A DNA stretch of 64,000 bases from Thalassotalea sp. Sam97 (GCF_041379765.1 NZ_CP166919.1:1922001-1986000), one strand, 5' to 3'; counted from the first letter of the stretch, positions 45,765 through 54,145 are shown. The notes: generated by a model from the letters alone, not told the origin. Made by a program: numbers and translations.

Positions 45765-46562
45765 TTAGTTAAAAATAGGTTGTTCGGCGCCACCGTCTAC
45801 CGCCAAAATTTGGCCGGTGATCCATGACGAAGCATCAGTGGCAAAAAAGCATGCAGCATTGGCAATGTCTTCAACATTACCTATACGCTGCATTGGGGTT
45901 CTTTCAGCCATTTGTTCTAACATAGCTTCTGGTGCTACATCCATCAACGCTTTGGTTGCAATTGGGCCTGGCGAAATGGCATTTACCCGAACTTCTGGGG
46001 CCAACTCTTGGGCGATATTGCGGGTAAAGTGATCTAATGCTGCCTTAACTGCCGCATAAGCTGAGAAGTTTTGTTGAACAAGCTTTGCCGCAGCAGAGCT
46101 GATGTTAATGACATTACCACCACCGCTGTTGATCATGTGAACTTGGCATAGCTGAATAAGGTGTGCCGCTGTGGTCACGTTTAAATCAAAGATATTGCTT
46201 AACGTGTTGGTATCAATTTTTGTAAATGGGCATGGACCGCCACCACCGACGGTATTAACCAAATGGGTAATGCGATTAAATTTTGCTAAGGTAAAATTTA
46301 CCAACGCTTGGCGATCATCTGCATGACACACATCCGCCTGAAATGGCACGGCTAAGTGACCAGTGGCGTTATCGACTTGACTACCAGCAAATTCACGGTT
46401 GATCTCATCACATGTCGCTTCAATGTCGGCTAACGTGCGTGCCGTGCACACCACATGACACCCCAGGGAAGCAAATGCTTTTGCAATTGCCTTACCGATG
46501 CCTTGACCCGCACCGGTAACTATCGCGACCTTGTTGTCTAATGACTGGTTGGTGATGTTCAT
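45765..46562 (-). CDS. 7α-Hydroxysteroid dehydrogenase-like SDR
   Basis: The 265-residue SDR resembles E. coli HdhA: TGAGQGIGKAIA at the N-terminus, GGGGPCPF after the NNAG position (here VNTVG), YAAVK for the active-site Tyr/Lys, ISPGPIATKAL and TPMQRIGNVEDIANAACFFATDASSWITGQIL. HdhA oxidises the 7α-hydroxyl of bile acids. In this operon the protein may process 7-hydroxylated steroids or another hydroxy intermediate. Its start overlaps the hsaB stop (ATGA). Specificity is inferred from pattern alone. Confidence 0.7.
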   Translation of the reverse strand: MNITNQSLDNKVAIVTGAGQGIGKAIAKAFASLGCHVVCTARTLADIEATCDEINREFAGSQVDNATGHLAVPFQADVCHADDRQALVNFTLAKFNRITHLVNTVGGGGPCPFTKIDTNTLSNIFDLNVTTAAHLIQLCQVHMINSGGGNVINISSAAAKLVQQNFSAYAAVKAALDHFTRNIAQELAPEVRVNAISPGPIATKALMDVAPEAMLEQMAERTPMQRIGNVEDIANAACFFATDASSWITGQILAVDGGAEQPIFN

Positions 46563-47551
46563 TGGTTTACTGCCTTAGCTACATCCCACAAATCGGGTAC
46601 GCCCGGATCTGTCAGTTTAATAACCTTTTTAAGTAGCAACTTAAGCGCTTGTAACTCACCTTCGCCTAGCGTTTCTTTAATTGACTCTTCTAAACCTTTG
46701 GCTGTGGCGATATGCGAAATAGACTCTTGACGACCATCATGTGTTAGTTGGATTAACGCGCCGTCTTCACCTAAGGCAATTAACTGCCGTGCAAACAAGT
46801 TGCCTAAATCGTCCATGCTCAGCTCGATATCGGTGTAACGTAAGTATTCATTAAGCTCTGCTAGCGTAAGCTCGCTTTGTACACCCAATACCGACAACAC
46901 ATAAAACTCAAGATCGCTCAATTGTTTTTCACCTGCGCGATCTTTTAAGCCGTGTAGTAACTGAAAGTGACTGCGACCTAACAAATACCCCAATAAGTTT
47001 TCGTTATAGGCCGCACTTGAAAGCTCTTCAACGGTTGACGATGACAACGCAACACCTTCATATGGCTTGCGCGCTGTTAGCGCATACTGGCCGCCAACGA
47101 ACGCCAACGGCGCACTGTCGGTTGTATCAAAAGCCAGTACTTCACCAACAAAGATAATGTGATCACCACCATCGTATTGAAACGCATTACGACATTGCAA
47201 ACGTGCGGTACAACCAGCCAACAATGGCGCATCGGTAATACCGTGTTCAAGCTCCACGTCAGCAAACTTATCGGCACCTTTTGATGCAAACTTGTTCGAC
47301 AATGGCTCTTGCTCAACCGATAAAATGTGTACGTTCCAATGCTCAGCGTCGTTAAAAACCGGCACGCTCGCCGCGGTTTTTGCTAAGCTCCATAACACCA
47401 ACGGTGGCTCAAGTGATACGGAATTAAAACTGTTTGCTGTTAGACCCACTAACTGACCATCGCCAGCCTTTGTGGTAATGATGGTAACACCCGTTGCAAA
47501 GCTGCCTAAGGCATTACGAAATGCGCGGGTATCAAAGCTGTTTGCCGCCAT
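46559..47551 (-). CDS. hsaB: Flavin reductase (HsaB/TesA1) with C-terminal MarR-like domain
   Basis: Reductase component of the 3-HSA hydroxylase, supplying reduced flavin to HsaA. Residues 1-165 form the flavin-reductase domain (LGSFATGVTIITTKAGDG, GLTANSFNSVSLEPPLVLW, the GDHIIFVGEV segment). Residues about 180-312 are an extra helical domain that looks like a MarR winged helix (LLGRSHFQLLHGLKDRA, LSDLEFYVLSVLGVQSELTLAELNEYL, LIQLTHDGRQE). Actinobacterial HsaB is about 190 residues and lacks it. The reductase C1 of Acinetobacter hydroxyphenylacetate hydroxylase has a comparable fused domain that regulates activity. It heads a seven-gene operon. Confidence 0.87.
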   Translation of the reverse strand: MAANSFDTRAFRNALGSFATGVTIITTKAGDGQLVGLTANSFNSVSLEPPLVLWSLAKTAASVPVFNDAEHWNVHILSVEQEPLSNKFASKGADKFADVELEHGITDAPLLAGCTARLQCRNAFQYDGGDHIIFVGEVLAFDTTDSAPLAFVGGQYALTARKPYEGVALSSSTVEELSSAAYNENLLGYLLGRSHFQLLHGLKDRAGEKQLSDLEFYVLSVLGVQSELTLAELNEYLRYTDIELSMDDLGNLFARQLIALGEDGALIQLTHDGRQESISHIATAKGLEESIKETLGEGELQALKLLLKKVIKLTDPGVPDLWDVAKAVNQ

Positions 47552-47604
47552 AATATACTCCTTTTAGATATAGAATCATTGTCGTTCGTGAGGGTGAATT
47601 CTCA

Positions 47605-47649
47605 TCGTTCAAATGGACTAACGGGGATTTTCATGGTCCAAAAGGACGA
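47605..47649. promoter_or_regulatory. Tandem putative steroid-regulon operators (hsaB / ALDH)
   Basis: TCGTTCAAATGGACTA (47605-47620) and TGGTCCAAAAGGACGA (47634-47649) start 29 bases apart, the same offset as at 25.2 kb. The first lies 54-69 bases before the hsaB ATG. The divergent aldehyde dehydrogenase starts 165 bases from the second. Confidence 0.65.
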
Positions 47650-47813
47650 GGAAAGTAGACAGCAAGGGGGTAATATCGGTAGGCTAGAGCCGCACCGTAA
47701 CTCAAGTTAGAGACACTCTTATGTGACCTACTTAGTGACCTAACTCATCGAGATGCTTATTTATGCGCTCATGACTTGGTGCCAATGATAATAATAAAGA
47801 AAAGAGAAAACGC

Positions 47814-49253
47814 ATGGACACTCATTACAATCAAGATAAACCGGTAACCCCTCTTACAAAACGAGTGACAGAATTAAAAGCGCTAACCCGTGCTGATCTT
47901 GTGGTCAGTGTTGCCGAGCGTAAACAACGTATTCAACAAGTTATTGATATGCTTGTTGAAGAAAAGCAAAATTTGGTTGATGCCATTGAGGCCGACTTTC
48001 AAGGTCGCCACAAAGCATTTTCAACCATGACCGATATCTTAGGCTGCTTGGCGTCACTTAAGTACACTCGCGATAACTTACATAAATGGGTTGAGCCACG
48101 AGAAAAAGAAATGATCGCCCCATACGATCAAATGGGCGCAAAAGCCTATGCCATGGCGCAACCTAAGGGCGTGATTGGTATTCTCGGCACCTGGAACTAC
48201 CCGCTGTTTACCGTACTGAGCCCACTCGCCTGTGTATTAGGTGCGGGGAACCGCGCGCTATTAAAAGTATCGGTTGCCACGCCACGTACCGCCGAAGCCT
48301 TAGCAAAAGCAGCGAAAAAGCACTTAAACACCGATATTGTTGATGTTGTTACAGGTGACTCACAAGTAAGCCGTGATTTTACTAGTCAAGCGTGGGATCA
48401 CTTAGTATTCACCGGTGGCGTAGCAACCGGTAAAAAAATCATGGCTTCAGCGGCGCAAAACTTAGTACCAGTAACTTTAGAGTTAGGTGGTAAATCACCA
48501 GCCATCGTTAGCCAAAGCGCCGACATTAAAGAAGCAGCGCGTCGTTTAGCCATCGCTAAAGGCACCAACAGCGGTCAAATTTGTGTTAACCCTGACACGG
48601 TATATGTACCTGAGTCGGCAAAACAAGAATTCATCGATGCCTTTATGGCAACTTACCAAGCACTGTATCCAACCATTACCGGTAACGTCGATGTGGTGCC
48701 AGTGATCAATGAAGCCAACGTAGCAAGAATTCAAGGTTACATTGCTGAGCTTAACGACAAATCGGTTGAGCTTTATTACTCTCACGATGTTACTGAGTTT
48801 AATGATAACCGCATGCCGATGACCTTAGCCGTGAATCCACCACTGGATACGCGTGTTGCTCAGGAAGAAATTTTTGGGCCAATGGTTATTGTTAATACCT
48901 ACCAATCCATTGAACAGGTAGTGACGACGTTACAGCAACAAGCCAAACCGTTAGCGCTTTACTACTACGGCCACGATGAAACAGAAAAACAATACGTATT
49001 ATTAAATACCACCTCAGGTGGTGTCACCGTTAACGATGCGTTAGTACACGCTGCACTGCATGATGCGCCGTTTGGCGGTGTAGGTAATTCAGGTATGGGT
49101 CATTACCACGGTGAAGACGGTTTCTGGGAGTTCTCACACAAGCGTACCGTATTTGAAGCACCAGACTACGATTTTCGAGGTGACTACGGCCTACTGCCAC
49201 CGTACAACGAAAACTTTGCGGCAATGATGGACGCACAAATCACCAAAGACTAA
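47814..49253 (+). CDS. NAD(P)-dependent aldehyde dehydrogenase
   Basis: Aldehyde dehydrogenase of 479 residues, close to the coniferyl-aldehyde/fatty-aldehyde subgroup. Motifs: GIIGTWNYPLF-type early segment, LELGGKSPAIV with the general-base Glu, SGQICVNPDTVYVP with the catalytic Cys, and EEIFGPMVIV. The hydrophobic C-terminal region is reduced. It is divergent from hsaB and shares its promoter region, so it may be steroid-induced. Its substrate is unknown; oxidation of a side-chain aldehyde or of propanal is possible. Confidence 0.88.
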   Translation: MDTHYNQDKPVTPLTKRVTELKALTRADLVVSVAERKQRIQQVIDMLVEEKQNLVDAIEADFQGRHKAFSTMTDILGCLASLKYTRDNLHKWVEPREKEMIAPYDQMGAKAYAMAQPKGVIGILGTWNYPLFTVLSPLACVLGAGNRALLKVSVATPRTAEALAKAAKKHLNTDIVDVVTGDSQVSRDFTSQAWDHLVFTGGVATGKKIMASAAQNLVPVTLELGGKSPAIVSQSADIKEAARRLAIAKGTNSGQICVNPDTVYVPESAKQEFIDAFMATYQALYPTITGNVDVVPVINEANVARIQGYIAELNDKSVELYYSHDVTEFNDNRMPMTLAVNPPLDTRVAQEEIFGPMVIVNTYQSIEQVVTTLQQQAKPLALYYYGHDETEKQYVLLNTTSGGVTVNDALVHAALHDAPFGGVGNSGMGHYHGEDGFWEFSHKRTVFEAPDYDFRGDYGLLPPYNENFAAMMDAQITKD

Positions 49254-49597
49254 ACCCGTCTTCGGCCAAAGCCGTTAACCGATAAGTTTTCAATACGTTA
49301 ATTAGCACGTGCTCGTCGCAAGCTAATCGCAAACAAAGCCACTGAACGTTATATAATGACTGGAAGTGGCTTTTTTATATGCGAATATCGATCATTGTCC
49401 TGTATCACCGTGGCGAATGTAATCGACTTACTACCTGCCTCTAAAAATCACTACTGTATAATCATCAAATAAAAGCCCCAGTTATAACCTTTGCAAAACC
49501 TGCATAACTGATAGTTACAAGCGCTGATTAATCTGCCTGTAATAACACGATAAAATTTATCTATTGTTTATTTTTATTACTTTATTTCGGCTTTTTT
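49254..49597. other. Intergenic region, 344 bases
   Basis: Contains the terminator at 49335-49376. The remaining AT-rich part probably includes the promoter of the small DUF2798-like gene. I see no operator palindrome, repeat or RNA gene. Confidence 0.4.
49335..49376 (+). terminator. Terminator of the aldehyde dehydrogenase gene
   Basis: AAAGCCACT / AGTGGCTTT, a 9-base stem followed by TTT on the plus strand, about 85 bases beyond the stop. Confidence 0.7.
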
Positions 49598-49810
49598 ATG
49601 AATCCCATGAGAGAATTTTGTCAGGTTCTGGCGGTTATTTTTCCGTTGACGCTTATTGTTCCTAAACTGATGCAACCTTTGCTTGATATGCTGAGCGTTC
49701 AAGCGAGCGACGCCGTAGGCGTATTCCTCGTAGATGCGGTCATAGTGGCCTGTGCGGTCTTTGTATTTCTTCCTTGGTTAAACAAACTCGTAGACCGTTT
49801 CAAAGCCTAA
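49598..49810 (+). CDS. DUF2798-like small membrane protein
   Basis: The 70-residue protein has two hydrophobic helices (about residues 8-28 and 40-60) and the pattern of DUF2798 proteins (MREFCQVLAVIFPLTLIVPKLMQPLLD). The function is unknown. It converges with the LysR gene, leaving 15 bases between the stops. Confidence 0.6.
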   Translation: MNPMREFCQVLAVIFPLTLIVPKLMQPLLDMLSVQASDAVGVFLVDAVIVACAVFVFLPWLNKLVDRFKA

Positions 49811-49825
49811 ACTTACAACCCGAGC

Positions 49826-50764
49826 CTAAACTTCATCCCAGTAGCATACGTTACTATCGCTTGTGCTACTGAACTTTTCAGCAAGAAAATCAATCACGAC
49901 TCGCACTTTTGCCGCAAGATTTTCGGTCTCTAAATAAAGTGCAGTGATCAATTGATCCTCTAAACTTGTCGATACAAGATAATCTTCCATCAGCGCAACT
50001 AATTTACCGCTTTTTAACTCTTCGCCAATCAACCAAGTGGGAAAAAGCACGATGCCACTGCCAAGTATGGCACTCGCCACTAGGGTATCGGCATTATTAC
50101 TGTAGAGTGAACCTGCAACCTCATACGGCTCTAACCTATCCTTGCCAATAAACCAGCGCTGTAAACCTTTAGTGCCCTTAAACACTAAACAGTTATGTGG
50201 TTTTAGTTCGTCAGGGGTAACGGGTACTCCATAAGATCTCAGATAACTTGGACTTGCCGCCATCACATAGCGTTGCTTAGCAAAACGCTTCATCCGTAAC
50301 GACGAATCTTGTGGTACACCTATGCGGATCAGCAAATCAATGGCTTCAGCAGCAGGATCGACAAACGTATCAGTCTGTTGGATTTCAACCTTAAGGAGTG
50401 GGTAACGCTCTAATAATTCAGGTAGGTAAGGTGCTATGTGAAGTCGGCCAAAAGCAACAGGAGCACTGATGGTTACTGTACCACGCGGCGTGTCTGCACG
50501 CTGCTCAATACGCTCAACTACACGCTCATATTGATTGATGATTTCTGTGCAATGTTTACTGAATGCAACGCCTTCTTCGGTCAATGAAATAGAACGCGTG
50601 TGACGATGCAAAAGCTTAGTGCCCACTTTCTCTTCGAGCTGCGCCATTTTGCGGGATACCGACGATGGCGTCATATCTTGGCGACGCGCCACTTCAGAAA
50701 AACTGGCAAACTGGATCGTCATCAAAAACAGTTTTATTTCCAATAACGACACATCGTAATTCAC
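49826..50764 (-). CDS. LysR-family transcriptional regulator
   Basis: The 312-residue regulator has an N-terminal winged helix (FASFSEVARRQDMTPSSVSRKMAQLEEKVGTKLLHRHTRSISLTEEG) of the CrgA/DsdC-like LysR subgroup and a substrate-binding effector domain. It follows the CMD-VOC-DMT genes on the same strand after a terminator and may regulate them. There is no sign of involvement in the steroid regulon. Confidence 0.88.
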   Translation of the reverse strand: MNYDVSLLEIKLFLMTIQFASFSEVARRQDMTPSSVSRKMAQLEEKVGTKLLHRHTRSISLTEEGVAFSKHCTEIINQYERVVERIEQRADTPRGTVTISAPVAFGRLHIAPYLPELLERYPLLKVEIQQTDTFVDPAAEAIDLLIRIGVPQDSSLRMKRFAKQRYVMAASPSYLRSYGVPVTPDELKPHNCLVFKGTKGLQRWFIGKDRLEPYEVAGSLYSNNADTLVASAILGSGIVLFPTWLIGEELKSGKLVALMEDYLVSTSLEDQLITALYLETENLAAKVRVVIDFLAEKFSSTSDSNVCYWDEV

Positions 50765-50871
50765 AATCTTGCTCCTCAGCTGAACAGGGCACGTTTATCT
50801 GTGACATACGTCCGGTACAAATCGATACGCCTCCCCTTATTAGCATTAGTCTTAGGTTGAAAACATAAAAA

Positions 50872-50896
50872 AGGCAAGCCGATAAATGGTTTGCCT
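50872..50896 (-). terminator. Terminator of the CMD-VOC-DMT operon
   Basis: AGGCAAGCC / GGTTTGCCT, a 9-base stem with one mismatch, followed by a T-run on the minus strand, 35 bases beyond the last DMT gene. Confidence 0.75.
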
Positions 50897-50930
50897 GAAT
50901 TTTGCAAATGCATTTCGCTAAGTATTCGTT

Positions 50931-51413
50931 TTACTTTGAGCTTGCTGTTTGTGTTGCTTCGGGCTTTGCTAATGTTTGCCGACTTGCTAAATAGATACAA
51001 AGCAACGCACAAGCAATACAAACCATGGCCGCGACACGCCAATAATTTAGCTCGAGCGGGGTATTGCCAAGCCAGCCTTGGGTATCAATGACTAAGCTCA
51101 TTACCATCTGACCGAGAATGGTTGCTACCGTTGCGATGGCAACACCAACCTTGGGTACTGCCGCAACCATCACCATCATATAAACAATACCAAATAACGC
51201 GCCGGCTAGTTGCCACTTGGGAACCGTTAACAGCGTTTGCTCATAACTTGGCTCAAAGAAAAATACCAGTAAGCCAGTAATGACGGTGCCCATACTGAAT
51301 GTCAAAAGAGAGCTTTCAACGACGCCGACTTTTGCGCCTAGCTGGCCATTTATTGCCGCTTGAGCGCTAAGCGCCATTCCAGCTACTATCGCCAGGAGCA
51401 TAACTAATGTCAT
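50931..51413 (-). CDS. YdcZ-type (DUF606) DMT-superfamily membrane protein
   Basis: The 160-residue protein has five hydrophobic helices and a glycine/alanine pattern (GMALSAQAAINGQLG) typical of half-size DMT proteins of the YdcZ/DUF606 group. Its start at 51413 overlaps the stop of the preceding gene (ATGA). It is paralogous in length and helix pattern to that neighbour, so the two may form a heterodimer. The substrate is unknown. Confidence 0.8.
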   Translation of the reverse strand: MTLVMLLAIVAGMALSAQAAINGQLGAKVGVVESSLLTFSMGTVITGLLVFFFEPSYEQTLLTVPKWQLAGALFGIVYMMVMVAAVPKVGVAIATVATILGQMVMSLVIDTQGWLGNTPLELNYWRVAAMVCIACALLCIYLASRQTLAKPEATQTASSK

Positions 51414-51853
51414 GACAATGTCCCTAAATAGGAGAAACAAAGCGCAAGAAAAATAAGCGCTAAACCAAGCAAGCGCAATGGATTGGTATTTTGCTTAGGC
51501 ATGGCAAACCAACCGAAGTAGTCGATTGCAAAGCTCGTGGTTATTTGTCCAAATAGAATACAAATCATGCTCATCGCAACGCCTAAAATGGGTGTAGCGA
51601 GTGTAAGTACTACCACATAAAGGGGGCCGAGTATGCCGCCGATTAATTGCCATTTAGGAATAGATTGCCAAGCCGTAAACTTCCCTTTGCCGGTAAAATG
51701 GCGAATCAGCCAAAGCAATGCCGTGCCAACAACAAAGATACTGAGCGTTGCCCATAAATGACCAACTTTCTCACCTAACGGTCCTAAAAGGCCTGCCTCG
51801 AAAGACAGGCCCATACCGGCAACCACAATTAAAGCAATAAAAATCACGTTCAT
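51410..51853 (-). CDS. YdcZ-type (DUF606) DMT-superfamily membrane protein
   Basis: The 147-residue protein has the same layout as its downstream neighbour: GMGLSFEAGLLGPLGEKVG near the start, five helices and a short tail. Both ends overlap neighbours by 4 bases, giving a tightly coupled VOC-DMT-DMT run. The pair probably makes an inner-membrane transporter, and the adjacent enzymes may process the same compound. Confidence 0.8.
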   Translation of the reverse strand: MNVIFIALIVVAGMGLSFEAGLLGPLGEKVGHLWATLSIFVVGTALLWLIRHFTGKGKFTAWQSIPKWQLIGGILGPLYVVVLTLATPILGVAMSMICILFGQITTSFAIDYFGWFAMPKQNTNPLRLLGLALIFLALCFSYLGTLS

Positions 51854-52365
51854 CGCGGGTCAAACAATTCAACCGAAGACTGACGGGCATATGCTTTGCC
51901 ATTAGGATATGACACAAGCTCTAGTTGCATCCCCCAAGGCGCCATAAAATAAACCCAAGATTCACCTTCGGTTGGTCCTTCGGTCATGGTCGTTGGCTCG
52001 CCCAGAACTTTAATACCTTGTTGTTTAAGGTAAGCAACGGCGTCCCCCATATCCTCAACGTAAAATGCAAGATGGTGGCCACCAATGTCGGCATTATTAG
52101 GCGCTATTTTATTACGCTCTACGGTATCGGCATATTCAAAAATTTCTAGGTTTATCCCTCTCGCGTTCATCACCGCAATTTTTGTGATCTGTGCACGAGG
52201 ATTCACGTTTAAGTGATCTGCCATCCAGCTGTCTTCTGCTGCGAATGGGCCGAACTCATAAGCCAGTTCAAAGTCAAAATGATCACGGAAGAAACTCACA
52301 GCTTGCTGCAGATTTGGAACAGTGAAGCCGATATGGTCTGGTTTTTTAAGTCCTGGAATAGCCAT
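51850..52365 (-). CDS. VOC-superfamily protein
   Basis: The 171-residue protein has the VOC fold: KKPDHIGFTVPNLQQAVSFFRDHF at the start, GGHHLAFYVEDMGDAVAYLKQQG in the second half and MQLELVSYP as the late Glu-containing strand. Candidate metal ligands are the early His, the GGHH His pair and the late Glu. Enzyme type is undecided (lyase, isomerase or dioxygenase). It overlaps the CMD gene by one base and the DMT gene by four. Confidence 0.8.
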   Translation of the reverse strand: MAIPGLKKPDHIGFTVPNLQQAVSFFRDHFDFELAYEFGPFAAEDSWMADHLNVNPRAQITKIAVMNARGINLEIFEYADTVERNKIAPNNADIGGHHLAFYVEDMGDAVAYLKQQGIKVLGEPTTMTEGPTEGESWVYFMAPWGMQLELVSYPNGKAYARQSSVELFDPR

Positions 52366-52724
52366 TAGCTGTCTCCTCGCTCGTGACGAATTTTGTTTAG
52401 CGCAGCCATGGTGGTTGCCCCTTTATTAAAACCTGTGTATACCGATGTAAAAACGATTAACTCTTCAAGTTCTTGATACGTTGCACCTTGCTTAAGCGCC
52501 ATATCAATGTGAGCCGCAAATGGGTTCCCCTCACCCGTCACATTAAGCGCCAATTGATCGATAGCAATCGTGATAAACGCTTTGATTTTCTGATCGATAA
52601 GTGGCATACCCCATGCCTCGCCTGCAACGCGAACCGTAAAGTCGCCCCATACTGGGTTAATGGATTTAAGGCCGTCAATCAGGGCTTGGTCATCTCGTAC
52701 TGCATTGTCATATTTGGTCGTCAT
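52365..52724 (-). CDS. Carboxymuconolactone decarboxylase (CMD/AhpD-like) family protein
   Basis: The 119-residue, mostly helical protein has the CMD pattern: INPVWGDFTVRVAGEAWGMPLIDQKIKAFITIAIDQLAL, HIDMALKQGATYQELEELIVFTSVYTGFNKGATTMAAL. The redox CxxC of AhpD is absent, so it is more like γ-carboxymuconolactone decarboxylase. The ATG at 52724 has GAGAG upstream; longer frames lack a ribosome site. It heads the CMD-VOC-DMT-DMT operon. The reaction is unknown. Confidence 0.8.
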   Translation of the reverse strand: MTTKYDNAVRDDQALIDGLKSINPVWGDFTVRVAGEAWGMPLIDQKIKAFITIAIDQLALNVTGEGNPFAAHIDMALKQGATYQELEELIVFTSVYTGFNKGATTMAALNKIRHERGDS

Positions 52725-53441
52725 ACTCAACACTCTCATTTGTAAATTTTGTTCGCTGTTGCGAATGACGAGTATTATAAAGAGCCGTGGATTTAGAAAA
52801 ACCAGCAGCGCAGCACAAGACTTGTGCAAATTTTGCATAGGTTTTCTACAAGAGTGGGAAGTTCACGGTAAGCCAATTTGCCTAATGAGCAATAGTAACA
52901 CCGTCAGTATCTAACAAGCGTTTCATGGCAATAAGCGACGCGGCTTCATCGGGATTGATGCCTTGCAGGGACAATAAAAACGCCTGAAAAGAAATGGACT
53001 TATAAGAAAAGTTACAGGTATCGAGTGTGTGCCGGGAGTTTTTAGTAAAGATAAAATTTTAACTAACTGCTAGCGTATACGCTTTACTTGGCTAGTCAGC
53101 CACCAGCATGGCTCGCCATTATCGAGATATTCAAAGAACAACATCACGCACTTAGGATGCGCTTTGACGATGATAAAATACGCTTTATTTGTATTCCGTC
53201 GCGAATATGAACATTACATAAACGTTCTGATCCATTACATTATGATTTGAGCCAGTTGACCTAATATCGCCTAATACTCCCTTAGATTAATAACAACATA
53301 AGATAACCCAAATTAGTAATTTACTCACCAATAAACGAGCATAACCCTGAAATTACCACACCGCGAAGAGTAAACTCGATAACATAAAATCTCATCCGTT
53401 ATTACAGGTTTTAGTTTGGTAATTAAAACTGCCACCAGCGT
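52725..53441. other. Gene-poor region, 717 bases
   Basis: No convincing gene. On the minus strand 52882-53058 is open for 58 codons but lacks a start codon; it translates to a protein-like stretch (FQAFLLSLQGINPDEAASLI) and could be a remnant of a broken gene. The rest is AT-rich with no clear repeat, palindrome or RNA gene. Confidence 0.4.
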
Positions 53442-53681
53442 CTAAACCTTATCGACTTGCACATAGTTGAACACATTAATGGCAATTATATACACCAACG
53501 TCCAGAAAACTAATCCAACAAGCACAACTTTATAGCCATCTGGATCTATGTTTTTAGAAAATGGTCGACATATTAAGTAACCGGTACCTTTGAGTAAAAA
53601 TTCCAACAAGACTTCGCTGACAATGCGAAACAACAATCGCAAAATACCTGTGAATACATCAGCTACTATTTCAAATACCAT
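53442..53681 (-). CDS. Small membrane protein, function unknown
   Basis: A 79-residue protein with two hydrophobic segments (about residues 4-33, amphipathic, and 50-72, a clear transmembrane helix). It lies 8 bases downstream of the DUF3465 gene and is probably co-transcribed. I recognise no family. Confidence 0.55.
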   Translation of the reverse strand: MVFEIVADVFTGILRLLFRIVSEVLLEFLLKGTGYLICRPFSKNIDPDGYKVVLVGLVFWTLVYIIAINVFNYVQVDKV

Positions 53682-53689
53682 ATTTTAAA

Positions 53690-54145
53690 CTACTGATACG
53701 TTTTGCCGTTATGTTTCAACCAACCACCGATATGCCGACCTTTTGGATCGTGATGTGTCCAATGAATGACTCCACCTTTATTATTCCATTCGTATTCACC
53801 AAAAAATTCTACCGTATCCCCTTTAGCAAGAGTGTCTATTCTAGGCGCAAGGTCAATATTATGAGCCACCAACACAGTTTGCCCCGATGGCAAGCGTAAA
53901 ATAAACCGCTGGTGCCGAGAGCCGTCATTATCATCAGCTAACACTTTGATCACAATACCAGAACCTTGAACTTGAATGTCACTTTGCTGTGTTTCGAATG
54001 CTCGGCTAAGCGCTCGCTCATATTTAGTTTGATCGAGATTTGACGCTGGGGCAGTTACTGTCGAATCTAACTTTGTTATATCAACAGATTGAGACGACAG
54101 GTAAATACCTGCAACCAATAACATACCAACAACGATTTTTTTCAT
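53690..54145 (-). CDS. DUF3465 exported protein
   Basis: The 151-residue protein has a signal peptide (MKKIVVGMLLVAGIYLSSQSV) and an OB-like beta domain with LRLPSGQTVLVAHNIDLAPRIDTLAKGDTVEFFGEYEWNNKGGVIHWTHHDPKGRHIGGWLKHNGKTYQ, which is the DUF3465 pattern. GGAGG lies 8 bases before the ATG. The function is unknown; the domain resembles nucleic-acid-binding OB folds, but export argues for a periplasmic role. Confidence 0.8.
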   Translation of the reverse strand: MKKIVVGMLLVAGIYLSSQSVDITKLDSTVTAPASNLDQTKYERALSRAFETQQSDIQVQGSGIVIKVLADDNDGSRHQRFILRLPSGQTVLVAHNIDLAPRIDTLAKGDTVEFFGEYEWNNKGGVIHWTHHDPKGRHIGGWLKHNGKTYQ

